A program made the position numbers and the translations under genes. Of a stretch of 46,631 nucleotides of DNA, positions 34,583 through 42,813 are shown one piece after another (the first letter of the stretch is position 1; every line of letters starts with the position of its first letter). Under the pieces are notes generated by a model, which searched no databases, had not been told where the DNA came from, and saw only the letters and a program-made list of their open reading frames with translations. The stretch is from assembly GCA_030596105.1 (NCBI GenBank), contig JAUVKU010000003.1, positions 1 to 46,631 of the forward strand, written 5' to 3'. The stretch is from a bacterium (lineage in GTDB: Bacteria; Patescibacteriota; Minisyncoccia; Minisyncoccales; DAOVPY01).

Positions 34583-34810
34583 ATGAGTAAAGAAAAATTA
34601 TTAAACGAAAATTTAACAGATAATCTTAAACGCCTTTCTGCGATTACTGATTGGTTTGATAATCAAGAAAAAGTTGATGTTGAGGAAGGGTTAAAAAAAG
34701 TTAAACAAGCAGCGGAACTTATTAAAGTTAGCAAGGGGAGATTAAAAGCCATTGAAAATGAGTTTGAAGAAATTAAAAAAGAAATAGATATTAAAGACGA
34801 TAATAGGTAA
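34583..34810 (+). CDS. xseB: exodeoxyribonuclease VII small subunit
   Basis: 75 aa, two predicted helices with the pattern DNLKRLSAITDWFDNQ ... VDVEEGLKKVKQAAELIKVS, matching XseB, which wraps the coiled-coil of XseA. Identified by size, helical pattern and position right after xseA. Confidence 0.85.
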   Translation: MSKEKLLNENLTDNLKRLSAITDWFDNQEKVDVEEGLKKVKQAAELIKVSKGRLKAIENEFEEIKKEIDIKDDNR

Positions 34811-34848
34811 AAATCAATATTTGGAGATTATATAATTAGTGGAAAATT

Positions 34849-36606
34849 ATGGAAAATATTATTAAGAAAGGAGTAGAGCCGGTTAAGCCATTAGTTTTTG
34901 AATCAAAGATTGTAGGTATTACTGTGGAAAATTTATTTTCCCTTATATCTCATCATCAGATATATCATGAGATGATACAGGGATTATTCGAAAATTCTCA
35001 ATTATTGGATTTAATGGGAATAAAATTGGTTGATGGCAGTTTGATTAGCAAGAACGCTGAGCTTGGCAAAGATCTTATTGTTGAACAAGGATCAATAATA
35101 TTGGGAAAGACAAAAATATTAAAGGGTCGCATAGAAAAAGGATCAGTGATAATAAGTTCTGTGGTAAAAGATATAGAAGCTGGGAAAGACAGTATGATGG
35201 TTTGGTTGGAACAAGTGAACGATAAAAAGGTGATAGCAAAACAAAATGAATTAGTTGCGGATGCGATAATTTTAGACGATCAGATTATCAAGAAAGTTCG
35301 TATTAATATTGATGAGAAGAAAAAAGGGAAATCTTTTTGGAATTTAAAATTGTGGCAAGAAGTTAATGTTGTTGAGTACGACGAATCTAAAAGATATTCA
35401 TTGGCAGAATTATTCAAATTTGCTGATTTTGGAATTTCAGATCTTAGAAATTTGTCTGCTAATCCAATGGATAGGTATTATTTTCATTTGGGCGGTTCAT
35501 ATAGAGAGTTTAAGCAATCATTGCTTGATCAGCCCATTGAAGAACTTTTTAAACATATTGAAATATCAAAACGCTTAACTAAAGAGCCAATAATTAGGCC
35601 AAGCAATGCAAGGTGGCGAGGAATTCGTTGGGAAAAGTTGGCTTATAATTCCACGAAAATAAGAGTTAATGGAATGACTTATTTTATTTATCGCACTGCT
35701 GGCGAGGATCATATTTTTCGGTTGGGTTTTGCGTGGAGTAAAGATGGTATACATATTGATGGAAGATTGTCTTGGCCAATTTTGTGGCTTGATCAGGATG
35801 AAATCCATCCTAATGCCGCTAGTCGTCCAAGAGAAAGGGGTGGGATTGAAGATCCCCATTTGACATTATTAAAGGACGAAGGTCGCATTGTTTTGCTTTA
35901 TACTATTGCTTTTGCAACAAAAGAGCAGATATGCCAACAAAGTTGTGCTTCTATGGCTGTAGAGGATTTTGTTGCCATACCAGAGCTGTCTGAATTAGAA
36001 ATTAAACAAAAATGGAAAAAGCATGGTTTAATATCTGATTGGGAAGAGAGGAATTCCATTTTGTTTCCAGAGAAAGTCAATAATAAGTATGCGATGATAC
36101 GCCGACCAATTAAAGGTGGAACAGTTGATTTGGAAGAATATAAGCGACAAAAAAGAGATATAGGAATTAGTTTTTCTGATGTTTTGGAAGGACGATGGCC
36201 AGAAGAGATGGACTTAATAATAAAAAATAGAGAAGGTATGTGGGATGCAGACAGGGTTGGACCGTCTGCTTTATTAAAGACAAATAAGGGCTGGTTATTT
36301 TTTTATCACGGGGTTGGGAAATTGCGTGGGCGTAAAAGCTATATGACTGGTTGGGCATTGTTGGATATTAATAATCCGCGAAAGGTTTTGGCTAGATCAG
36401 ATGAGCCCATATTGATTCCAGAAGAAGACCATGAGCTTTATGGTTGGGCGCCTAATGTAGCCATTGGATATGGAGCTACTATTAAAGGTAAAGATTCAGA
36501 TCAAATAGTTGAAGATGATGATGAGATTTTAATTAGCTATGGCGGGGGAGATAGGGTCGTTTCTTTGTTGAGCATAAAATTTTCTGACATTATAAAAATG
36601 TTATGA
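34849..36606 (+). CDS. GH130-like glycosidase/phosphorylase with N-terminal beta-helix-like extension
   Basis: 585 aa. The part from about 245 onward has the five-bladed propeller landmarks of GH130 (beta-mannoside phosphorylases): GIEDPHLTLL (332-341), ILFPEKVNNKYAMIRRP (404-420), VGPSALLKTNKGWLFFYHGV (470-489), WALLDINNP (502-510) and the LYGWAPNV segment (530-537). Asp335 of the IEDPH motif corresponds to the family's proposed proton donor. Residues about 65-115 (ELGKDLIVEQGSIILGKTKI) look like left-handed beta-helix rungs of sugar nucleotidyltransferases, so this could be a fusion. Substrate unknown; a beta-mannan-type glycan is a guess. The last 4 bases overlap the PIF1-like gene. Confidence 0.75.
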   Translation: MENIIKKGVEPVKPLVFESKIVGITVENLFSLISHHQIYHEMIQGLFENSQLLDLMGIKLVDGSLISKNAELGKDLIVEQGSIILGKTKILKGRIEKGSVIISSVVKDIEAGKDSMMVWLEQVNDKKVIAKQNELVADAIILDDQIIKKVRINIDEKKKGKSFWNLKLWQEVNVVEYDESKRYSLAELFKFADFGISDLRNLSANPMDRYYFHLGGSYREFKQSLLDQPIEELFKHIEISKRLTKEPIIRPSNARWRGIRWEKLAYNSTKIRVNGMTYFIYRTAGEDHIFRLGFAWSKDGIHIDGRLSWPILWLDQDEIHPNAASRPRERGGIEDPHLTLLKDEGRIVLLYTIAFATKEQICQQSCASMAVEDFVAIPELSELEIKQKWKKHGLISDWEERNSILFPEKVNNKYAMIRRPIKGGTVDLEEYKRQKRDIGISFSDVLEGRWPEEMDLIIKNREGMWDADRVGPSALLKTNKGWLFFYHGVGKLRGRKSYMTGWALLDINNPRKVLARSDEPILIPEEDHELYGWAPNVAIGYGATIKGKDSDQIVEDDDEILISYGGGDRVVSLLSIKFSDIIKML

Positions 36607-38252
36607 AGCAGGAACAAGCATTAGACATATTAAAATTGGGGCACAATGTTTTTCTTACTGGACCAGCTGGAAGTGGAAAGACATTCGTATTAAATGCGTA
36701 TGTTGATTTTTTGAAGAGCAAGGGCGTTGAAGTTGGTATCACTGCTTCTACTGGAATTGCGGCTACGCATATAAATGGAATAACAATTCATTCTTGGTCT
36801 GGAATGGGCATTAAGGACGCTTTATCAGATAGGGAATTGAAAGACATTTCAAAGAAGCCGTATATTGCAAAGCGATTTAAAAAAACAAGAGTTCTTGTTA
36901 TAGATGAAATTTCAATGCTTCACGATTTTCGTTTAGATTTGGTTGACAAGGTGTGTAAATTTTTAAAAGATGATCCTCGTCCGTTTGGCGGTATGCAGAT
37001 TATTCTTTGTGGAGATTTTTTTCAATTGCCTCCCATCTCTAGGGGTGGATGCGGGTCTCGTTTTGTGGATAAATCAGAAATATGGCAGAATATGGACTTA
37101 AAAGTATGTTATTTAGATGAACAACATAGGCATATTGATTGTGCGTTAATACAAGTACTAAGCGATATACGAGAAAATAAAGTAGGAGAAAAAACATTGA
37201 ATTTTTTGAGGAAAAGATATCAAAAAAAAGTGGAAAATGTTTTGACGCCAACTAAACTTTATACGCACAATATTGATGTTGATGCTATCAATATGAGAAC
37301 GCTTGAAGCTTTGCCCGGAGAATCTAAAGTTTTTAATGCTTATAGTAGCGGGAATAATTTGTTGGTTGATGTGCTTAAAAAAAGTTGTTTGGCGCCCGAA
37401 TATTTATATTTGAAAAAGGGGGCAGTTGTAATGTTTGTAAAAAATAATTTTAAGGAGGGGTATGTGAATGGCACACTTGCCAGCGTTATTCGTTTTGACA
37501 TGAAGGGTTCTCCAGTTGTTCGTCTTTATAATGGGAATGAGATTATTGTTTCGCGTGAGAATTGGCGTATAGAAGAGGACGGAGAAATAAAAGCAGAGAT
37601 TTCTCAGATGCCACTGCGTTTGGCTTGGGCGATTACAGTGCATAAAAGTCAGGGTATGAGTTTGGACGCTGCTGAGATTGATCTTTCTAAATCATTTGAA
37701 AAAGGAATGGGCTATGTGGCTCTTTCGCGTGTGCGTTCGTTTGACGGTTTAAAGTTAATGGGTTTGAATGACATTGCTTTGCAAGTTAATGAAGAGGCAT
37801 TGGAGTTAGATAAAGAGTTTACAAAAATGTCGCAGGTTGTGAGTTCGGATTTGAAAAGTATTAAATTGTTGGAAAGAAAGAAAAAACAAAAAGAATTTTT
37901 AAAGTCCATTGCTCCCAAGGGCATTGCAAAACCAATTTCAACTTATGAAGAAACAAAAATGCTTGTTTTGGAAAAGTTTTCAATTAAAGAGATTGCTGAA
38001 CGCCGAGGTAAAACACGGGGCACAATTATAGGACATTTAGAAAAATTAATTAATAATAAGGAGGATATTGATTTGTCATATATGTTGCCATCAATTTCTC
38101 ATTTTGAGAAAATTAGAGCCGTATTTCAAGAAAGCGAGGACATGACATTGTCGCCGGTTCGCACAATTCTTGGTCAAAGATTTTCTTATCATGAGTTGCG
38201 AATAGCGCGATTGTTTGTAAAACAAGAAAGGATGCAAGAAATTACAGAGTGA
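36603..38252 (+). CDS. PIF1/RecD2-like superfamily 1B DNA helicase with C-terminal HTH
   Basis: 549 aa. Helicase motifs: Walker A LTGPAGSGKTFVLN (18-31), ASTGIAATHINGITIHSWSG (Ia), VLVIDEISML (II), ILCGDFFQLPP (III), and the C-terminal LAWAITVHKSQGMSLDAAEI (V) and GYVALSRV (VI), which are typical of PIF1. Residues about 450-490 form a small helix-turn-helix (SIKEIAERRGKTRGTIIGHL) of the HTH_40 type often fused to these helicases. 5'-3' unwinding of DNA, G-quadruplexes or RNA-DNA hybrids. ATGA overlap with the previous gene implies coupled translation. Confidence 0.9.
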   Translation: MKQEQALDILKLGHNVFLTGPAGSGKTFVLNAYVDFLKSKGVEVGITASTGIAATHINGITIHSWSGMGIKDALSDRELKDISKKPYIAKRFKKTRVLVIDEISMLHDFRLDLVDKVCKFLKDDPRPFGGMQIILCGDFFQLPPISRGGCGSRFVDKSEIWQNMDLKVCYLDEQHRHIDCALIQVLSDIRENKVGEKTLNFLRKRYQKKVENVLTPTKLYTHNIDVDAINMRTLEALPGESKVFNAYSSGNNLLVDVLKKSCLAPEYLYLKKGAVVMFVKNNFKEGYVNGTLASVIRFDMKGSPVVRLYNGNEIIVSRENWRIEEDGEIKAEISQMPLRLAWAITVHKSQGMSLDAAEIDLSKSFEKGMGYVALSRVRSFDGLKLMGLNDIALQVNEEALELDKEFTKMSQVVSSDLKSIKLLERKKKQKEFLKSIAPKGIAKPISTYEETKMLVLEKFSIKEIAERRGKTRGTIIGHLEKLINNKEDIDLSYMLPSISHFEKIRAVFQESEDMTLSPVRTILGQRFSYHELRIARLFVKQERMQEITE

Positions 38253-38305
38253 AATTGTCCCGATTTATTGTGGTTATAATCGTTCCAGTAGTTTATTTAA
38301 AAGCA

Positions 38306-38330
38306 AAAACCGCCATATGGCGGTTTTAAA
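38306..38330. terminator. terminator after PIF1-like helicase
   Basis: AAAACCGCC-ATAT-GGCGGTTTT, a palindrome usable on both strands. Confidence 0.75.
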
Positions 38331-38401
38331 TTTGGAAAATAATTTTGCGAATAATTGGAGTGCGAATAATCGTTTCGCGAGCTTTCGGGACGATAGTTTG
38401 T

Positions 38402-39430
38402 TTAGAGATTAGAGAAATCTACTGGGATTTGTTTGTAAATTTTTTTTAGTTCTTTTTCGTCTTTTTGTTCAAGCGCTTTTTTATCCTCAATGCTTAGTGT
38501 ATTCCATGTGGCGAGTATTTGTTCCGCAATTTTGGTTTTTTCTTCTGTTGAGTCAAATTTTTCTTTGTTTTTTAGTTCTAAATATTCTTTGGATTTTTCC
38601 TCTTGGAAAATGTATCCAATTTTGAACATTCTTTTTCTTCTTTCTTCTATTACCTCTTTTGTAACGCCTTCTCTTTTCGCTAATAATTCAAGATTGCAGT
38701 CGTAGCAAAAGACCATTGGTTCGCCGGTCAATCGGTTATGGCTAAAAGCTCCAATTTTCTTTTCTTGTTTACAAATATCACAAAGGCATTTTTGGTCGTC
38801 TAAAATTTTCTTTTTAAAAGTTTTTTTAACTTCCTCGCTTGGTTCGCCTATTTTTTCAAATTGTTTTTGCATATCGCGAAGTGTTTTGGGCGTTAGTTTT
38901 TCTTTTGTATCTGGTAGAATTTTTAACACTTCTTTTTTTGCAAATGGCGGAAATAATAAGGTGGTTTCTTTGTTGCTTATCATTTCATAGCGATTGTTGA
39001 TTTTCACGATACGGGTGAAAATGATGTCGCCTTCTAATATTTTGAAAATAATAAGATCTTTTTCAACGAAGTATTCTTTTTCGCTTCGTAGGTCTTTTAA
39101 ATAAGCGCCTTTTTCAGGATCAATTTTTGAAATTTCAAATGTGCTAAATATATTTTCTTGAAGGTCTTTATATATTTGAAGTTTTTCAAATTTTTGATTA
39201 TATGGATTTTCTTCATAAAAATCTTGCAAAAGTCCCCTTTTATTATTTAAAAGAAAATCAAAAACAAACCATTCGTTAAACATATCCATCTCTCTGTCTG
39301 TTGCCTCTAATTTTTTTTCAGGACCTAAGTCTGGCGCATTGAAAAATGTTTTTATCGCATTTAAAAGTTCATTTTTAAATTCTGGTTTTGAATAGTGATT
39401 TAAAAGTTTTTGTATTGAATTTATGTCCAT
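38402..39430 (-). CDS. unknown protein with CxxC...CxxC zinc ribbon
   Basis: 342 aa, soluble, charged. Residues 1-170 are an alpha/beta domain with DMFNEWFVFDFLLNNKRGLL and later FEISKIDPEKGAYLKDLRS-type strands, reminiscent of proteins linked to SEC-C zinc motifs. Cysteines 217/220 and 242/245 (CDIC, CYDC) form a probable zinc ribbon; Cys215 precedes. The tail (about 250-342) is helical and Lys/Glu-rich. I do not recognise the family. It has its own consensus promoter and converges on the PIF1-like gene. Confidence 0.65.
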   Translation of the reverse strand: MDINSIQKLLNHYSKPEFKNELLNAIKTFFNAPDLGPEKKLEATDREMDMFNEWFVFDFLLNNKRGLLQDFYEENPYNQKFEKLQIYKDLQENIFSTFEISKIDPEKGAYLKDLRSEKEYFVEKDLIIFKILEGDIIFTRIVKINNRYEMISNKETTLLFPPFAKKEVLKILPDTKEKLTPKTLRDMQKQFEKIGEPSEEVKKTFKKKILDDQKCLCDICKQEKKIGAFSHNRLTGEPMVFCYDCNLELLAKREGVTKEVIEERRKRMFKIGYIFQEEKSKEYLELKNKEKFDSTEEKTKIAEQILATWNTLSIEDKKALEQKDEKELKKIYKQIPVDFSNL

Positions 39431-39479
39431 AGTATTGTGTGAGATGATTATTAGTGTGTTTGTTCTTTTATTTAATATT

Positions 39480-39508
39480 AGTATAAGATTATAAGGTATT
39501 TATGTCAA
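39480..39508 (-). promoter_or_regulatory. promoter TTGACA-17-TATACT (minus strand)
   Basis: On the minus strand: TTGACA (39508-39503), 17 bases, TATACT (39485-39480); about 55 bases before the ATG at 39430. Confidence 0.7.
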
Positions 39509-39516
39509 TTAAAATT

Positions 39517-39540
39517 AAAAAAGGAGCTATGCTCCTTTTA
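39517..39540. terminator. terminator of the lyase gene
   Basis: AAAAGGAGC-TAT-GCTCCTTTT with T-runs on both strands; on the minus strand it follows the lyase stop codon by about a dozen bases. Confidence 0.75.
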
Positions 39541-39552
39541 ATTATTAAATGT

Positions 39553-40977
39553 TTATTTTTGGATTAACTCATTTTTTAAGGGTTTAAATTGTGCTTGGAA
39601 GAAACGCAGTTGTTTCGGTTCAAAGGTCATTTTTAACCCAGAGATTTTTTTTCGGATATTATGTAATTCAATTATTCCCTCAGCCACAACATCCATATGC
39701 GTGTTGGTGTATGCTCGTCGCGGAACAGCTAAACGGACTAATTCCAGTTTTGGTTTTCTTTCCTCTCTTGTCTCTGGATCTCTGCCAGCTGAAACAATAC
39801 CTCTTTCCATTCCTCTAACTCCAGATACGATATAGAGCGCTGCAGTTAATGCTTGCGCAGGATAATATTTTTGTGGTATATGTGGTAAAAATCTTTTAGC
39901 GTCTAAGAATATTCCGTGACCGCCGATTGGTTTTACTATTGGGACATTAGCTTCAAGAAGTTTGTTTCCCAAATATTCAATTTGGTTAACTCTTGCGGCT
40001 ATATGGTTGTCGTCTACCATTTCGTGAATTCCGCAAGCCATTGCTTCTAAATCTCTGCCAGCTAATCCTCCATAAGTATGAAGTCCTTCAAAAACAACCA
40101 CCAATGATTTTACTTCTGTAAACAGGTCTTCGTCATTGCAAGCCAGAAATCCGCCTATATTAACTAATGCGTCTTTTTTTCCGCTCACGGTTGCTCCGTT
40201 TGTATAAGAGCATATTTCTTTAACGATTTTTTTGATAGATTTTACTTTGTATCCCATTTCTCTTTGTTGGATAAAATAGGCGTTTTCCACCAATCTTGTT
40301 CCATCAAGCATAACTGGAATTTGATGTTTGTCGCATAAAATTTTTAATGCTTTTAGGTTTCTCATTGAAAATGGTTGTCCGCCACCCATATTGATGTTTG
40401 CTTCTATGCTCATATATGGGATTTTTTCAGCTCCAACTTCATCAATTAAGGTTTTTAGTTTTTTTAAATCTATATCTCCCTTGAATTGATGATTTGATGT
40501 TGGTTCATGCGCTTGATCAATGCTAACATCTATCCATGTCGCGCCAGCCATTTCTTGGTGTGCTCTCCGTGTAGTGAAATACATATTATTAGGAACATAG
40601 TCACCTGGCTTTATTAGTATCCGTGACATAAGGTGTTCTGCTGCTCGTCCTTGATGTGTTGGGACAACATATTTGTATCCGTATATTTCTTTTACAGCTC
40701 CGTCTAATCTGTCAAAACTTTTTGAACCAGCGTATGCTTCGTCTCCAAGCATCATCCTTGACCATTGATTGCTACTCATTGCTGTTGTTCCGCTGTCGGT
40801 CAGGAGATCTATATATACAAGATCTGCAGGCAAAAGAAAAGTATTATAAGAAGCTTTTTCCATGGCCTTTTCTCTTATTTCTTTGGTAGTCATTTCTATT
40901 CGTTCTACCATTTTTATCCTATATGGCGGGGGAATTACCTTAAATTTTTTCTTTTTTTGATTTCCATCGTTTTCCAT
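39553..40977 (-). CDS. tpl: PLP beta-eliminating lyase, residues fit tyrosine phenol-lyase (tryptophanase family)
   Basis: 474 aa, normal for the family. PLP lysine Lys268 lies in TVSGKKDALVNIGG (263-276); the substrate region QWSRMMLGDEAYAG (71-84), PTHQGRAAEH (106-115) and GGQPFSM (199-205) are intact. Tryptophanase and tyrosine phenol-lyase differ at three active-site positions known from structures (Asp/Thr, Val/Arg, His/Phe). This protein has Thr135 in MYFTTRR, Arg392 in GMERGIVSAGR and Phe459 in LRFFQAQ, all of the tyrosine phenol-lyase type. It should split tyrosine into phenol, pyruvate and ammonia. Automatic annotation would likely say tryptophanase. Preceded by a consensus promoter and AAGGA. 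Confidence 0.85.
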   Translation of the reverse strand: MENDGNQKKKKFKVIPPPYRIKMVERIEMTTKEIREKAMEKASYNTFLLPADLVYIDLLTDSGTTAMSSNQWSRMMLGDEAYAGSKSFDRLDGAVKEIYGYKYVVPTHQGRAAEHLMSRILIKPGDYVPNNMYFTTRRAHQEMAGATWIDVSIDQAHEPTSNHQFKGDIDLKKLKTLIDEVGAEKIPYMSIEANINMGGGQPFSMRNLKALKILCDKHQIPVMLDGTRLVENAYFIQQREMGYKVKSIKKIVKEICSYTNGATVSGKKDALVNIGGFLACNDEDLFTEVKSLVVVFEGLHTYGGLAGRDLEAMACGIHEMVDDNHIAARVNQIEYLGNKLLEANVPIVKPIGGHGIFLDAKRFLPHIPQKYYPAQALTAALYIVSGVRGMERGIVSAGRDPETREERKPKLELVRLAVPRRAYTNTHMDVVAEGIIELHNIRKKISGLKMTFEPKQLRFFQAQFKPLKNELIQK

Positions 40978-41009
40978 TTTTGTTTGTTTCCTTTTTAAAG
41001 AACTACATA

Positions 41010-41038
41010 AGCATACCTTTAGGGTGAGTTTCTGTCAA
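41010..41038 (-). promoter_or_regulatory. promoter of lyase gene, TTGACA-17-TATGCT (minus strand)
   Basis: Minus strand: TTGACA (41038-41033), 17 bases, TATGCT (41015-41010). The leader of about 25-30 bases carries AAGGA 12 bases before the ATG. Confidence 0.7.
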
Positions 41039-41165
41039 TATTTACATTTTGCATTATTTATGTCCTAAATTTAGCGATGCCAATATGTATTGTTGATTCT
41101 TTGTTGATAACAATATATAATAATAAATAAATAATAATTAATATATATAAAATATGAGGGTGTTG

Positions 41166-41211
41166 AACAATATGCTTTCGTAGTAGAAGCGATATTGTTT
41201 AAGAGTCTCAC
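41166..41211 (+). repeat. hairpin plus dispersed motif directly in front of the SPFH gene
   Basis: AACAATAT (41166-41173) pairs with ATATTGTT (41192-41199), enclosing GCTTT/GAAGC. The 3' half, GATATTGTTTAAGAGTCTCAC (41191-41211), is a member of the dispersed motif family and ends 6 bases before the ATG. The 5' half (AATATGCTTTCGT) recurs at about 2936-2948 before secA. Confidence 0.5.
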
Positions 41212-41216
41212 ATCAT

Positions 41217-42035
41217 ATGGAAAACGAATCTATTGCGCAGAAATTTGCATCACAACAAAAAGAAATTTCTTTAAAGCCCATTAAGACATTTATTATTATA
41301 ATGTTTGTTTCGCTTTTATTTTTCTCTTCATTTGGCACAGTTGGCGCTGGACAGAGAGGTATTTTGCTTCAGTTTGGTGCAGTTCGGGATAAAGTTTTTA
41401 ATGAGGGATTGTATTTTAAAATTCCTTTTGTCCAAAAAATAATTAAGATTGATGTTAGGATCCAGAAAGACGAAGTTAAAGCGAGCGCGGCTTCCAAGGA
41501 TTTGCAAGTTGTTACATCTGAGATTGCTTTAAATTATCATTTAGATCCACAGAGGGTCAATAAAATTTGGCAGGAAGTTGGAAGCGATTATAATTCTAGA
41601 ATTATCGCGCCAAGTATTCAAGAAGCGGTAAAATCAGTAACAGCTAAATTTACAGCCGAAGAGTTAATTACTAAAAGAGAAGAAGTAAAAGATCAAATTA
41701 AGCTTAATTTGACAGAAAGATTGGCAGAAAGATCAATTATGGTTGATGAGTTTAATATAATTCATTTCGCTTTTTCTCCAGCGTTTAATCAGGCTATTGA
41801 GGAAAAGGTTACGGCCGAACAATTAAAATTAAAAGCCGATAGGGATTTGGAAAGAATAAAAATTGAAGCTGATCAAAAAATAGCTGAAGCACGCGGAAAA
41901 GCGGAAGCTATTAAAATTGAAGCTCAGGCTTTAAAACAAAACGCGCAGATAGTTGAATTAAGATGGATAGAAAAATGGAACGGAGAAGTGCCAGAATATT
42001 GGGGACAGGCAACGCCATTTATTGGGCTTAAATAA
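41217..42035 (+). CDS. SPFH/prohibitin-family membrane protein (HflC-like)
   Basis: 272 aa. One membrane helix (about 26-46), then an SPFH domain with AGQRGILLQFGAVRDKVFNE and GLYFKIPFVQKIIKIDVRIQ, followed by an Ala/Glu/Lys-rich coiled coil (about 180-245). Prohibitin-like proteins form large ring assemblies in the membrane, organise microdomains and regulate FtsH-type proteases. No HflK-like partner or ftsH is next to it. The start codon is preceded by a hairpin repeat rather than by a Shine-Dalgarno site. Confidence 0.87.
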   Translation: MENESIAQKFASQQKEISLKPIKTFIIIMFVSLLFFSSFGTVGAGQRGILLQFGAVRDKVFNEGLYFKIPFVQKIIKIDVRIQKDEVKASAASKDLQVVTSEIALNYHLDPQRVNKIWQEVGSDYNSRIIAPSIQEAVKSVTAKFTAEELITKREEVKDQIKLNLTERLAERSIMVDEFNIIHFAFSPAFNQAIEEKVTAEQLKLKADRDLERIKIEADQKIAEARGKAEAIKIEAQALKQNAQIVELRWIEKWNGEVPEYWGQATPFIGLK

Positions 42036-42045
42036 CGGAAAAAAT

Positions 42046-42074
42046 TTGACAAGAATTTCTTTTGGGTTTATAAT
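42046..42074 (+). promoter_or_regulatory. perfect consensus promoter TTGACA-17-TATAAT before the RRM gene
   Basis: -35 at 42046-42051 and -10 at 42069-42074 match both consensus hexamers with optimal spacing. It predicts a 5' leader of about 200 bases. Confidence 0.8.
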
Positions 42075-42090
42075 TAGAATATGTTTTTAT

Positions 42091-42112
42091 AGATTTGTTG
42101 TTTAACAGATCT
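42091..42112 (+). repeat. leader hairpin copy 1 (AGATTTGTT-GTTT-AACAGATCT)
   Basis: 9-bp stem with GTTT loop. Copy 2 at 42184-42205 differs at two positions that both keep pairing. Confidence 0.65.
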
Positions 42113-42183
42113 AAAAGAAATATCGTACTCTTTCAATTTGCAATTATTTTTTAATGGTAGAAAAGTTAGGGTAGGTCGTTTGT

Positions 42184-42205
42184 AGATCTGTTGTTTAACA
42201 GGTCT
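42184..42205 (+). repeat. leader hairpin copy 2 (AGATCTGTT-GTTT-AACAGGTCT)
   Basis: Same loop and same length as copy 1; the flanking bases TAG... and ...CTAAA are shared too. Pairing is maintained by T-A/T-G/C-G changes. Confidence 0.65.
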
Positions 42206-42282
42206 AAATAAAGTTAAATAAATTTATCTGATCAGATTAATCTTAAAAAGTTTTATCTTTGTTATCGGGTAAATTGAAAAAA

Positions 42283-42552
42283 ATGAGCAATAAACTTTAT
42301 GTAGGGAATTTTCCTTACAGCATAACTGAAGACTCTCTTAGAGAAATGTTTTCAGAAGCAGGTGCCGTAACTTCAGCCATTATTATAATGGATAAAGCTA
42401 CTGGCAGATCAAAAGGATTTGGTTTCGTGGAAATGGGTTCAGAAGAAGATGCCCAAAAAGCCATTGAAATGTTCAACGAAAAAGACATTGAAGGAAGAAA
42501 AATCGTTGTTAACGAAGCTAGACCAATGGAAGAAAGACCTAAAAGATTCTAA
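42283..42552 (+). CDS. small RRM-type RNA-binding protein
   Basis: 89 aa, a single RNA recognition motif: RNP2 LYVGNF (5-10) and RNP1 KGFGFVEM (about 46-53), the aromatic RNA-contact residues being present. A short Arg/Lys/Pro/Glu tail follows. Such proteins are abundant RNA chaperones, often induced by cold in cyanobacteria and others. The ATG at 42283 is chosen because the domain starts there; upstream in-frame codons would add unrelated residues. The gene has the strongest promoter of the window, a long leader with twin hairpins, and its own terminator, indicating high and regulated expression. Confidence 0.9.
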   Translation: MSNKLYVGNFPYSITEDSLREMFSEAGAVTSAIIIMDKATGRSKGFGFVEMGSEEDAQKAIEMFNEKDIEGRKIVVNEARPMEERPKRF

Positions 42553-42567
42553 GGAGATTCTTTAAAT

Positions 42568-42596
42568 AAAAAACCAGCGTTTTACGCTGGTTTTTT
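42568..42596 (+). terminator. terminator of RRM gene
   Basis: AAAAAACCAGCG-TTTTA-CGCTGGTTTTTT. Confidence 0.85.
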
Positions 42597-42601
42597 ATTA
42601 G

Positions 42602-42684
42602 GCCTATTGCTTAATAGGCGATGTTGCGAAATTTTCAGATTTTCAGCCAAAATATGGAAATTGTAGTAATTGCTTATTAGGCAA
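42602..42684. repeat. two further hairpin repeats between RRM and GtrA genes
   Basis: GCCTATT-GCTT-AATAGGC (42602-42619) is a perfect 7-bp hairpin; TTGC...GCAA at 42670-42684 is followed by CAGGTTTA. Both share the TTGCTTAATA/TTGCTTATTA core with the hairpin at 25501. No ORF in the gap. Confidence 0.5.
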
Positions 42685-42739
42685 CAGGTTTATTGTTTTA
42701 AATCTAAAATAATTTTTAATATGTCTTTTTGTGTTACTC

Positions 42740-42768
42740 TTGTCAATGAATTCTATTTTGGATATAAT
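42740..42768 (+). promoter_or_regulatory. promoter TTGTCA-17-TATAAT before gtrA-like gene
   Basis: TTGTCA at 42740-42745, TATAAT at 42763-42768; about 45 bases before the ATG. Confidence 0.6.
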
Positions 42769-42813
42769 AAATATGTAAAATAATATCATTATAAAAACAA
42801 TTGACTATTATCT

